Shown here: in pieces, positions 12,913-23,025 of the stretch | How the letters are laid out: each line of letters begins with the position of its first letter | Position numbering within the stretch: the stretch's first letter is position 1 | Origin: Ilex aquifolium | Taxonomy: Eukaryota; Streptophyta; Magnoliopsida; Aquifoliales; Aquifoliaceae | Assembly: GCA_951799425.1 (NCBI GenBank) | Contig: OX637409.1 | Span: 12,806,960 to 12,870,959, forward strand | Direction of reading: 5' to 3' | Length of the DNA: 64,000 nucleotides | Notes under the pieces: generated by a model | Databases searched by the model: none | What the model was told of the DNA's origin: nothing | The model's input: the letters and a program-made list of their open reading frames with translations, nothing else | Position numbers and translations under genes: made by a program

Positions 12913-13575
12913 ATACCAAATTCGGACAACAACCACCACCACCACCACCACCTCCAGATGCCATGAATGACATTTATCAATGTTTAAGGGAGCTAACCAC
13001 TCTGGTACAACACCAGAATGAAAACAACAACCACAATGGTGGGGTTCATCCCTTAGCTCAGACGCCGGGCAACGGGGACGAAAATCGAAGGATGGTAGTT
13101 CTTCGAGAATTCTTACGCCAACACCCACCTACCTTCCAAGGAAGCTCTAACCCCGTGGATGCAGATAGATGGATTCGCTGGTGAAGAAAATGTGTGATGG
13201 CATGGAAGTTGCCGAGGATCTTCGGGTCGGATTAGCTATATCTGTTAGAGGGGGAGGTAGATCATTGGTGAGACTCAATGAAGAGAAGGAGGAACACAGA
13301 TGCTCTTACCTGGGAGGAGTTTGATAAAATCTTCCAAGACAAGTATTTCCTTGAATCAGTCCGAGACAAGATGAGTGCAGATTTTCTCGCTCTACGACAG
13401 GATAGCATGACGATGACGGAGTATGAGGGAAAGTTTGATGAGCTATCCCGCTATGCCACGGAGTTCATATCTACCGAGGCAAGGAGGGCCAAACGCTTTG
13501 AGCAGGGCTTGAGGCCTGCCATCAGGGAGAAGCTTGTGGCTCTCAAGATCCGGGACTATGGGGATCTTGTTGAGA

Positions 13576-14560
13576 AGGGCAAGTTCTCTGCCCAACCAAA
13601 ACCTCCACAAGGCCAATTTCATGTGGGAAATCCTTCAATTATGGAAACCCCGCAAGACCAAGCCCAAGTTGTCACTACACTAAGAAGTGGCAAGGTGATT
13701 GACAAGACCATCAGAGATATACTAATTCCAAAGCAAAAACCTGAGTCAATCCCAGTCAACTTATCATTTGAGCCCGAACCAATTGAGCCTGAACTTGAAG
13801 AAGAACTTGAGCCTATAATTGAACAAGAGCCAAAACCTTCTGAGGAAAGAGAACCTTCGTGTTCCATTCCTGCTCCTTTTCCTCATAGACTCAAAACCAT
13901 ACAGAAGTTGAAAAATCAGCCTGAAATTTACGAGCTTTTCAAGCAAGTAAATATCAACATCCCACTTTTGGATGCAATCAAACAAGTTCTGTCTTATGCC
14001 AAGTTTCTAAAAGACTTGTGCACAGTCAAGAGAAGCCAGAATGTCCAAAAAAGAGCCTTCCTGATAGAACAAGCCAGTGCCCTGCTTCAACATAAAACCC
14101 CTCCAAAATACAAGGATCCGGGGTGTTTGACTCTGTCATGTGTTATTGGAAACTTCAGAATAAAACAAGCACTGTTAGACCTTTGAGCCAGTGTTAATTT
14201 GCTACCCTACTCTATCTACCAGCAGTTAGGTCTGAGTGAACTTGAACCCACTTGTGTCACACTCCAGTTGGCCAACAGATCTGTCAAAATCCCTAGGGGC
14301 ATTGTTGAAGATGTACTTGTCCAAGTGGACAACTTTGTCTTCCCTGTTGACTTCATTGTTCTAGATACTCAGCCAGCAATACATTCGGAGAACCAAATTC
14401 CCGTCATTCTTGGTCGACCTTTCCTAGCAACTTCCAATGCACTAATCAATTGCAGGAATGGAGTCATGAAATTAACTTTTGGGAATATGAATCTCGAGCT
14501 GAATATTTTCAATATTGCCAAACACCCAAGAGAGGACAAGGAAGAAGGGAAAATAAACTC
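13576..14560 (+). pseudogene. Element A gag C-terminus and aspartic protease
   Basis: Motifs run in the Athila/Tat order: AQPKPP linker, LRSGK, a proline-rich and acidic linker, APFPHRL, FLKDLCT, then the retropepsin-like domain with ILGRPFLATSNA. The protease active-site motif reads D-L-stop-A-S, with TGA at 14184-14186 replacing the expected Gly codon. A second open frame (14199-15206) carries the rest of the protease. The enzyme would cleave the Gag-Pol polyprotein. Here it is inactive. Confidence 0.85.
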
Positions 14561-15869
14561 CATTGAATCTTTGATACAGGAACATCTGAATGATACCTTA
14601 TGTGAGAACCCTACTGAATCTTCTCTGCTAAAGTCTATCTCATCTGAGACAATAGATGGTGACCCAAACTCAAAGACATGCACCATTCATATTGGTAGGA
14701 CATGGGCCCCCAAATTCGAAGAGATTTTGCCAAGTGGCACAAAGCCACTCTCATCAAGTGTCAGACCACCAAAGCCTGAATTGAAACCTCTCTCATCTGA
14801 CCTCAAATATGCATTCTTAGGAGAGGATGAGTCATACCCAGTGGTAATTTCATCTAAGCTCACAGACTTACAAGAGTCTAAACTGATTGAAGTTCTTAAA
14901 AGCCATAAAAGCACCATTAGGTGGACCATCGCTGACTTGAAAGGCATAAGCCCGTTAATCTGCAATCATGCTATATACCTTGAAGAGAATTCAAAACCCT
15001 CTCGTCAAATGCAGCGACGACTGAACCCTCACATGAAGGAAGTCGTGAGAACTGAGGTGCTTAAGCTATTAGATGCAAGGATAATCATTCCCATCTCTGA
15101 TAGCAAATGGGTTAGTCCAACCCAAGTTGTACCCAAAAATTCTAGGGTCACAGTGGTAAAAAATGATGCAAATGAACTAGTACCAACTCGAGTTGTCACA
15201 AGATGACGAATGTGTATTGACTGTCGAAAACTCAACTTGGTAACTAGGAAAGACCATTTCCCTCTTCCCTTTCTTGATCAGGTTCTAGAGAGAATTGCAG
15301 GCCATGAATTGTACTGTTTCCAGGATGGGTATTCCGGGTACAATCAAATTGAGATAACATTAAATGATCAGGAGAAAACCACATTCACATGCCCCTTTGG
15401 CACCTTTGCATTCAAAAAGATGTCATTTGGACTTTGTAACGCTCCTGCAACATTCCAAAGATGCATGTTAAGTTTGTTCAGTGACATGGTTGAGAAATTT
15501 TTGGAAGTATTCATGGATGACTTCTCTGTCTATGGTGACTCATTTGATTTGTGTCTGGCCAACCTAGAAAAGGTGTTGATAAGGTGTAAAGAAGCCAATC
15601 TAGTACTCAATTGGGAAAAATGTCATTTCAAGGTAACACAAGGCATTGTCTTAGGTCACATTGTGTCGTCTGAGGGTATGAAAGTTGACAAGTCAAAAAT
15701 AGATCTGATTGGAAATTTGCCCGCCCCTAAGACTGTAAAGGATGTCCGATCATTCCTAAGACATGCAGATTTTTACAGGAGATTCATAAAAGATTTCAGT
15801 ACCATAGCCAAACCCATGTGTCATCTTCTAAGTCAGGACGTAATTTTTTTGTGGAATGAAGCATGCTAG
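14561..15869 (+). pseudogene. Element A reverse transcriptase
   Basis: Homology runs from the connecting region (KWVSPTQVVPK) through RT. The catalytic motif FMDDFSVYG (YxDD-like) is present at 15510-15536, as are KDHFPLPFLDQ, TTFTCPFGTFAF and GLCNAPATFQRC. A TGA at 15204-15206 interrupts the frame where related elements have a Gly-Trp pair, consistent with TGG to TGA. RT would copy the RNA genome into cDNA from the tRNA-Asp primer. A further stop, TAG at 15867, ends the open frame. Confidence 0.88.
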
Positions 15870-16310
15870 AAAGCTTTTGAAAAGCTTAAGGGTATGTTAA
15901 TTTCTGCTCCAATAATGCAACCCCCTGACTGGACTCTACCCTTTGAACTAATGTGTGATGCAAGTGATTATGTTCTAGGTGCTATGTTGGGACAAAGAAA
16001 GGATAAGAAACCACATGTGATTTACTATGCAAGTAAACTTTGAATGATGCTCAAATGAATTACTCAAGGACTGAAAAAGAATTGCTTGCTGTAGTTTTTG
16101 CTTTGGAAAAATTCTGTTCCTATCTTGTTGGTTCTTCTGTTACTGTATTCACTGACCATACAGCCCTAAAATTCTTGCTCACAAAGAAGGATGCCAAGCC
16201 AAGGCTCTTAAGATGGATACTCTTGCTCCAAGAGTTTGATCTGATCATTAAAGACAAAAAAGGGTGTTGAGAATGTGGTAGCAGATCATCTGTCCAGATT
16301 AACATATGAA
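15870..16310 (+). pseudogene. Element A RNase H domain
   Basis: Contains FELMCDASDYVLGAMLGQ with its metal-binding Asp, [28 protein letters not shown] and [16 protein letters not shown]. There is a frameshift before NDAQMNYS near 16040. A one-base expansion of the A run at 16255-16261 shifts the frame after IIKDKK and creates a stop at 16268. A displaced copy of part of this domain at 24590-24736 lacks that extra A. Confidence 0.85.
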
Positions 16311-17711
16311 TTTCATGAAGATGGATTGCCAATCAATGAGAAATTTTCCGATGAACAACTGTTCACGGTTGATGAGACACCATGGTACGCTGATATTGCT
16401 AACTTCCTTACTACTGGTACGCTCCCTCTATCCTTTACCATGATGGACAAAAAGAAATTTCTGAGGGAGGTTTGTAACTTCTTTTGGGAGGATCCCTACG
16501 TATTTAAGTATTGTAAGGATCAAATCATAAGGCGTTGCATCCCTGCTCATGAGAGCAGCTAGGTAATAACATTTTGTCATTTTGAAGCATGCGGTGGCCA
16601 TTTTTCATCAAGAAAAACCGCTGCAAAAATATTGCAGTGTGGATTTTACTGGCCCACACTTTTCAAAGATGTCCATGCCTTTTGTTTAACTTGCGATAGA
16701 TGCCAAAGGTTGGGAAGCATTTCTAAAAGAAACATGATGCCCTTAAACCCCATTCTGGTGATTGAAATTTTTGACTGTTGGGGCATCGATTTTATGGGAC
16801 CGTTTCCCCCTTCCTTTGGCTATCTATACATTTTAGTGGCCGTAGACTATGTATCCAAATGGATTGAAGCAATTCCATGCCGAAACAATGATCACCGCAC
16901 AGTGATCAATTTTTTAAAAGAAAATATTTTGTCCCGGTTTGGAATTCCGAAATCAATCATAAGTGATGGGGGTGCTCATTTTTGTAATTGAACCTTCAGG
17001 AATTTGATGAGAAAATACTTGATCTTTCACAAAATTACAACCCCTTATTACCCACAGACTAGTGGACAGGCTGAATTAGCTAATTGGGAGATCAAATTAA
17101 TTTTAGAAAAAACGGTAAATCCAGACCTCAAAGATTGGTCGTCAAGACTAACTGATGCACTCTGGGCTTATCGCACTGCTTTCAAAATAATTTTGGGCAT
17201 GTCTCCTTATCGATTAGTCTATGGAAGACCGTGTCACCTACCTGTGGAATGGAAACATAAGGCATACTAGGCCATTAAAGCAATGAACTTTGACCTGGAC
17301 AAGGCCGGACTAGCAAGGAAACTTCAGATAAATGAATTGGAGGAATTGAGAAATGAAGCATATGAGAATGCTAAGATTGCTAAAACCAGGATGAAAATTT
17401 TTCATGACAAGAACATTGTGCGGAAGTCTGTTGAACCTTCTCAAAAAGTCATGTTGTTTAAATCAAGACTCCACCTCTTTCCTAATAAGTTGAAGTCAAG
17501 ATGGACTGAGCCTTATATTGTCAAAAAGGAGTTTGGACATGGAGCAGTTGAAGTGGAAAACCCATCGAACGGTAATATCTTTACTGTTAATGGTCAGCGG
17601 TTGAAACCATTTTTGGAGGACTTTGTTAAAAATGTGGAAACCATTCTTTTAATGGAACTAGAATACTCCTCCCAGATTCGTGCCTGCCGACACTCAAATG
17701 GATCCGGTTAG
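16311..17711 (+). pseudogene. Element A integrase
   Basis: Homology begins with the linker ending IIRRCIPAHESS, then the HHCC zinc region (GGHFSSRKT to CDRCQRLG), the catalytic core with Asp in GIDFMGPFP (~16785), Asp in ISDGG (~16960) and Glu in ELANWEIK (~17085), and a C-terminal region ending VNGQRLKPF. Stops lie at 16560, 16989 and 17268. The enzyme would insert cDNA into chromosomes. It is inactive here. Confidence 0.88.
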
Positions 17712-18018
17712 GAAAAATCCAACCCAACCCGACCCGAGAAGACGCCTTTATAAGGCCCTCACCTTTTTGTCTCTTTCCCATTCACCGTTGTTAGCCCCCC
17801 TCTTCTTCTTCTTCTTTGCTGTTCGCTATTTTCTGCAACACGACCCAGCTCCCAACAAACCCTACAAACCAATGACTACATACTCCACAGACACAATCCT
17901 TTGCTTCATGCTTTGCATTTTAATCTTGTATTTACTCATGGGTGTTCTACTCTTGTTTGCACTCACACACAAGGATTTTCATCCTACCCGAAGCCCAGAT
18001 CTGCGCAAAGATGAATAA
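17680..18018 (+). CDS. Small ORF with two hydrophobic segments after pol (uncertain)
   Basis: A 112-codon open frame overlapping the end of integrase by about 30 bp. It has a Pro/Arg-rich N-terminus, a hydrophobic stretch (SPLLAPLFFFFFAVRYF) and a strong membrane-like segment (ILCFMLCILILYLLMGVLLL). Its place matches that of env-like ORFs in some Athila elements, but no homologue is visible in B or C and the first segment is partly a (TTC)n run. It may be chance. TTATAAGG at 17748 could be a TATA box. Confidence 0.25.
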   Translation: MPADTQMDPVRKNPTQPDPRRRLYKALTFLSLSHSPLLAPLFFFFFAVRYFLQHDPAPNKPYKPMTTYSTDTILCFMLCILILYLLMGVLLLFALTHKDFHPTRSPDLRKDE

Positions 18019-18131
18019 TTTGTGTATTTTTATTTGTAGGTCTCGGCAGATGAACAGATCTATACCATTCAACCTCATCTCCAAGATCCATATACTAGTA
18101 AATTCGAAACATTGGGGACAATGTTCAGTTT

Positions 18132-18145
18132 AGGTTGGGGGTGAG
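18132..18145 (+). other. Polypurine-like tract after pol of A
   Basis: AGGTTGGGGGTGAG follows CATTGGGGACAATGTTCAG. B has AAGTTGGGGGGTGAG at 35726-35740, and C has the reverse complement of a similar motif near 47263-47290. It lies well upstream of the 3' LTR, so it may be an internal rather than the plus-strand priming PPT. Confidence 0.5.
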
Positions 18146-18407
18146 AACTATAGTTCATATTTTGTGCTCGTAAATTTTTTTGTTTTTGTTGTTGTTGTTG
18201 CTATTTCTGATCATATTGTGTATCGTGCCTCGTGTTTTTTATAAATTGATTATCATGTCTGTGAGTCAGTTCCAATCGTCTTTGTGACTGACAGATGTTA
18301 AAGAACCAGATAGTGAGTCTTAAAGTTTAGAAAGTATGGATGTTAAACTTTTTTGGTTTAGTCTGGGAGTTCTACGCACTTTTCCATCTGGTGTGCATAT
18401 TGTGATC

Positions 18408-18746
18408 ATGAGAAAAACAAGACTGGTAAGGAAAACCGAAATCCGAGAAGAACAAGTGAAACCCCTCTGTGGCAGAAGCACTTTTGCTAAATGCCGACGT
18501 GACAAAAGGCTTGGTGCTTGTAAACAGTGTGGCAGAGTCTTTCACAAGAAAAGATATAATTAGTGTTCTGAACCAATTTCCAGCCGTGCACTCGATCGAT
18601 TAGACTGGATAGTGAATGGACTGAGTAAGGATTACCTTGAGACGCCATCCTATTCCGGTACTTTGCTTAACCGGTTTGTGCGACAGGAAATTAGAAGAGT
18701 CATTGATAGTTCGAATGACACAGAGATAGTGGACGACTCGGATTAG
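18408..18746 (+). pseudogene. Small basic Cys-rich protein, zinc-finger type
   Basis: The frame from the ATG at 18408 (an in-frame ATG at 18336 is also possible) gives a 51-codon basic peptide. A TAG at 18561 follows, then another 60 open codons in the same frame to TAG at 18744. The first part has spaced cysteines, CGRSTFAKC then GACKQCGRVFH. A further Cys follows the internal stop, giving C-x2-C-x4-H-x5-C if that stop is a mutation. The Arg-rich stretch before C-x2-C recalls the small nucleic-acid-binding proteins of carlaviruses (Pfam Carla_C4). That is a pattern judgement only. The second half is acidic (SSNDTEIVDDSD). It lies between pol and ORF3. Confidence 0.45.
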
Positions 18747-19018
18747 ACTGCTTTCTAAAAAAACTGTGGAAAAATGTGTTTTGGGGATGAAAGCCAAAGG
18801 TCCAAATTTTTGTAAAAAGTGTAAAAAAAAAACTTCTTGTACAAACTCTTTTGACTGAAATGAAAATATGGGTCGAGTAAGGAATTTCCAAAAATACCAA
18901 CATAAAGCGTGGGTAGGGACTTATCCTGAGACGCCATGAATTTTTGATTCAACCTTTTGTGTATAAACCTCTTTGATTGTGAATATTAATGTACATAGAA
19001 ATTTTTAATTTTTGCTTT

Positions 19019-19203
19019 GACGTTCGAACGCCAAGTGACATTCGAACGTCAAGTGACATTCGAACGTCACCTGCTTGCAGTACTCAGCCTCTGATGAAGT
19101 CTTTGATGGGAACAAAAAGTACTGGAAGTTCAGCCCGTTCGAACGCCAATAGACCGTTCGAATAAGAGTTAACATTTGAACACCAATAGTACGTTCGAAC
19201 GAG
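19019..19203 (+). promoter_or_regulatory. TTCGAA palindromes upstream of ORF3 of A (left part)
   Basis: Copies of (A)CGTTCGAACG or ACATTCGAACGTC occur at about 19019, 19037, 19054, 19136, 19154 and 19191, with paired CAGTACT and AAAAGTACTG words between and after them. The cluster was split by F2 and resumes at 21594. It is the same motif as in this element's own LTR. Confidence 0.8.
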
Positions 19204-19263
19204 AAGAACTTACAGTACTTTGGTCTCTAACAGAACTCAAAAGTACTGTGAGCTCACCACATT

Positions 19264-21593
19264 TGTAACACCCCGCATTTTCTTTTAAATATATGTATAT
19301 AGATATATAGTAAATAATTGTTGTAAAAATGTGGATATGTGTAATGATGTAAGAATAAACTATATAGATTGTAATAGTAGGAGAAATGCTAGAGATGCAT
19401 ATGGATTGGGAAGTTGGAGTTTCCAAGATGTTTAAACTTGGAAAAGGTGATTAGATGAATTTCTAAATATTTTTAGGTCAAAATAAGGTGTCCATTGAAT
19501 CCGGAAGTTCAAAAAACTTTGGGAGAGGTAATATGAGGTGTATTGGAAGTTAGGAAGTATTCCGGAGTGAAAACACACTTAGAGAAAATTTGGGTAAAAA
19601 TGAGTTGGGACACCTTCTAGTAGTTTGGTCATAACTTTTTATCTTTATATCCAATTGATCTTAAATTTGTACAGTAGATAGTAGACATCTAGGGCTACAA
19701 AAGTGTGTTTGACGAAAATTTTCCAAATCGGCTTCTAAATAGGTCAAAATTGATCTGGAAGTTGCGGGTATACTGTCACCCGCGTCCGGACGGGAATAGA
19801 CACGCGTCCGGACGCGTATGGCAGAAACTTGGACGCAAAAACACGCGTCCGGACAGCACAAAAACACGCGTCCGGACGCGCCAACCCGAGGGCTTCACGA
19901 CTCAGACTTGTTTTGGGTGTTCTCTCTCCCATTTGCAAGCCATTTCATCAAATCTAACTATTGAGAGGCTTAGAGGGGAAGAAGGAAGGGAAAAACAAGA
20001 GATTGAGGTGGTGATTCAAGTTGGGAAATGATCAATTCTTCTAGTTCTTCACACAAAAATTAAGAAGCAAGGTAGGGGGTTCTTCTCAAATTCTTTCATT
20101 GAGGCTTAGGGTATTATATATGTACGTTTTGCCTATAAATGTGACATATATGAAATGAAATCATCCTCTCTTAGTCTTTTTGTAAAGATTACATGATTTG
20201 AACAAATTAAGGGTGAATACCCATGAAATCTCTTTGCTTGCTTTCAAACCCTAGTTTTGGAGAGTGATGAATTTTCTTCTAAAAGTCTTTTTTATTCTTG
20301 ATTTCAAAATCATAGTGTTTTGTGTTGAGTAATAAAATGATATTGTTGTGATCTCTTGCATTTCTCTTGGTTGGTTATTGAAAATGTCACATGCTTAATT
20401 TGGGGATTTTGAGATATGCTTGTAAAATGAGAAATTGTGGATTTTGTAGTTATTTGGAATTGTTGGTGAATTGAGAATATTTTGGTTTCCTCATTTGTAT
20501 GGTTGTTGTGATGGACTTGGATTGCCTTCGAGAGATACCGTAGAGTGTTAGATGTTAGTCTACCCCAGTGGGGGGAGATGGTTTCCTAACACTTGTAGTG
20601 GGTTGTCATGTGGTAATGCGACAACTATCGTTCACTAGAGTTCGAACAAGGGATGTTATACTTTTCCTGGGAAGGGACTCGTCACTGCCATTAGGATGGT
20701 AGATGCCCTTTTCTAAAGTGTTTGTGACTGTGATGGAGATTGGTGGACTAGGTATAATCGTTGGGTAGATTCATGAGAAGCAATCAACATACATGGTACG
20801 GAGATGAACCAATGTACATGGGATGATGGGTTGGGTTGTTTGGGCCGGTGCATTGGTATGGGACAATGTATCGGAAAGCGCCCTTCCTAAATGGCTTAAA
20901 GTTGGAAATGGTTATTGTTCATTCTACCATAGACGGTTTCTACAAGAGTCTTGGGGAAGTATGGGATTCCGCGAGAACTTGTGGAAACAATGTATGGTGG
21001 ATTGGATTATATTCGGATATGGTTTGTTAACTGTATAGTGGTTCCACTTAATCATTCAATTACTGTTGTTCCTTAAACTTGAGATCTATTTAAATGTCCT
21101 GGTTTTACTTCAAATATTATATATGCTAATTGTGAAATGAGACCTACCGTTTTATATACTTTTCTAAACCTTGTTTGGGTTTGGGAGGATTTTTCTACAG
21201 AGCTTCGTGCTCACCCCCTACAATTGAACATTTTTCAGATTTGGTGCCAGATGAGGAGCTCGGTGCTAATGAGCCGGGCTATGGAGAGGCTTCGCTAGAG
21301 GAATACTTGGATCCTGAGTGGGACATCTAGAGATGTAGCTTACTTTTGTTCTAGACTAGGATATTCATTTTGAACCTTGTGAAGTCTAGTTTTCTTTTGT
21401 TATTTCCGATGCGCTACATTAGTTGATTTTTGAAATGTAAAGGCCAAAGATGGAATATTCTTTTGGAATAATGATGTAAGTGTTATGAATGATTCTTATG
21501 AAGTCTTATTTATGAAGGGTTTATTTTAGTGCTCTCATGATATGAATGGTTTTAGAATGTAATGTCGTCCAGGGTGTGTTTTGGGGTGTTACA
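19264..21593 (+). mobile_element. Solo LTR F2 (family F) inside the ORF3 upstream region of A
   Basis: 2330 bp, TGTAACACCCCGCATTTTC to TTGGGGTGTTACA, with exact duplication ACATT (19259-19263, 21594-21598). No PBS or internal region adjoins it, so it is a solo LTR. Open frames inside (e.g. 20823-21038) are not conserved and are not genes. Confidence 0.93.
19780..19880 (+). promoter_or_regulatory. GCGTCCGGACGC palindrome cluster in F2
   Basis: Four copies of CGCGTCCGGACGCG or a close variant (~19780, 19801, 19842, 19866), about 520-615 bp from the LTR start. Homologous in position and sequence to 42173-42275 and 46236-46338. Confidence 0.85.
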
Positions 21594-21693
21594 ACATTCG
21601 AACAGCTTTAACATTCGAACGTTCTTTTTAAAATTCTACTACATACATTCGAATGTCTTTAACGTTCGAATGTCATTTCTCAGGCTATAAAAG
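21594..21693 (+). promoter_or_regulatory. ORF3 promoter of A: TTCGAA sites and TATA box
   Basis: Continuation of the palindrome cluster (ACATTCGAAC, ACATTCGAACGTT, ACATTCGAATGT, ACGTTCGAATGT), then TATAAAAG at 21686-21693 flanked by a 6-bp inverted repeat CAGGCT/AGCCTG. A C- and A-rich leader follows, and the ORF3 ATG lies about 220 bp downstream. This layout suggests an internal promoter for ORF3. Confidence 0.65.
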
Positions 21694-21906
21694 CCTGGAT
21701 CGTCTTCCCCATTCCCAAACCCCCAAAACCCTTCAAAAACCTCCAAACCCTAGAGTCCCTTTTCATTATCCAGACCTCAAAACACCACCCATTCTCCATT
21801 TCTACCTAAAATCAACCACCCTAAAGCCATTCCCATGTCAAAAACCCTCATTTTCACAAGAAAATCAAGACTTTCAAAGCCCTCATAACCTCAAAACCGA
21901 AACACC

Positions 21907-23025
21907 ATGCCTCCAAGAGTCAAACTGCTTGCTAGGCGCAGCCCAATAAACCAGGAGCCCAATATGGTGGAGGAAATCATCGAAGTGAGAGAGGGGAGGC
22001 CACCCATTACGCGAAGATATGACAAGACCTGATTCCCCACGGCTCTAAAAGCTGAAAGGTACGATAATTTCTACCAAAACCACGCTGTTGTTTGTGAGCG
22101 GGACGTGGTATTGAATGATTTTGTTGAGTTGGGTATATTGGCAGATATGGAGATGAGAGGTTGGGTATTATATTTGTGAAACGGCGGAGAGGCCGTAATT
22201 AACTTGGTGTGGGAGTTTTACTCCAACGCCGAAATAATCAATGGGGCGCTGAAGAGTTATGTAACGGGAACTCATGTTGATGTTGATGAAGACTACATAA
22301 GGGAGTTGAGGCAAGAAGTGCCTCGGGTGTAAAACCCGACATACCCTTCGAGAAAGAAGGTGGCCATGAACACTGTTGGGGCAGAATTAACGGGAGTGCC
22401 TAAATTTTCTTAGCCAGGGAAGAGATTTTTTAGACAAGGGGAGCTCATTGACAAAAACAAAATGTTAAATTTGATTGCAGTGTCAAATTTTGCTCCGATA
22501 GGAAGAAAAAATGAAATCCTCCCCGACATGGCCCGGTTGCTTTACGCACTTGGGAAGGGCCAAAGCATTGACCTCCCCCCCCTAATTTTGACAAAAATGA
22601 AGAAGGGTTGTGATGTGAAGTGAAACTCGCTCCCGTTTGGCACCCTAGTTACGGAGATATGCAAAGACCATGGGATCAGGGTGAGGCCTGAGATGAGAAT
22701 CCAAAAGCCAATGAGGCCACTGAACAAGGCCTCCTTCAGGAGGAGCCAAGGTCATAGTGGCGGCCCGGCAGCAAGACATGAGGTGCCCCCTACCCCAGGA
22801 GTTGATGAGGTGCAAGAGGAGATTGATGAGGAGGAGGAGGAGAGAGAGCTAGAGACTGAGAGAGCCCAGGAGCAGCCACAGGAGGCAGGACCCAGCTCCA
22901 GCACCCAGAGATCACTGAGAGATATCATGTTTGGCATTGAGACCAAGCAAGCTGAGATTCTCCGACAGTAGGAGGAGATTCTCGGCTACCTGAGAGGTGG
23001 AGCTGGTAGATCTGGAGGAGAGTGA
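21907..23025 (+). pseudogene. ORF3 of A ('putative plant transposon protein' type), frame preserved
   Basis: 373 codons from the ATG at 21907 to TGA at 23023-23025 with no frameshift but about six internal stops, each explicable as a single C-to-T or G-to-A change. Conserved blocks shared with ORF3 of C include a VV..(E/R)DV-(I/V)-(F/L) stretch, F..LGI.(...)RGW, EFYSN, and a G-(E/D)L-x-D-x-x-x-x-LNLI-x-(V/I)-SN region followed by ARLLY..G.G..IDL. The C-terminus is very acidic (a Glu run near 22825-22865) then probably coiled coil. Pfam holds such sequences as a putative plant transposon protein domain of unknown function. No transmembrane segment is visible, so an envelope role is unlikely. 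Confidence 0.72.

Larger units (their letters stand above)
9382..13575 (+). mobile_element. F1: truncated chromovirus-like element inside gag of A
   Basis: It has a 5' LTR (9382-11168), a tRNA-Met PBS, leader and gag, then stops abruptly at about 13575, where element A's gag-pol resumes. Protease, pol and 3' LTR of F1 are absent, so no target duplication can be matched to the left flank GTCCT. F1 itself was split by LTR E1 at 11413. Lineage (Tekay/Del-like) is inferred from the PBS and the gag motif FLRQHPPTFQGSSNP. Confidence 0.75.
11361..13575 (+). pseudogene. F1 chromovirus gag, split by LTR E1
   Basis: Starts at the ATG at 11361 with a Gly/Arg-rich N-terminus (MDGRRGRG, then a TGA). It is interrupted by LTR E1 at 11413 and resumes after about 12913 with a proline run encoded by (CCA)n, FLRQHPPTFQGSSNP, a stop and frameshift near 13182, and then a gag core containing TWEEFDKIFQDKYF. 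At 13571-13585 it runs in frame into element A's gag C-terminus, giving one open frame from 13278 to 14186 that fuses two retrotransposon lineages. Confidence 0.78.

Noticed and set aside
11408..12917. Target duplication for LTR E1
   Set aside because: Left ACCAC and right ATACC do not match convincingly; the right border was therefore set by where gag resumes.
20823..21038. Two overlapping open frames of 64-71 codons in solo LTR F2
   Set aside because: LTR sequence; no domain and no conservation in F1 or F3.
21907..23025. ORF3 as a retroviral-type envelope gene
   Set aside because: No signal peptide or transmembrane segment is visible, and the shared blocks fit the putative plant transposon protein type instead.
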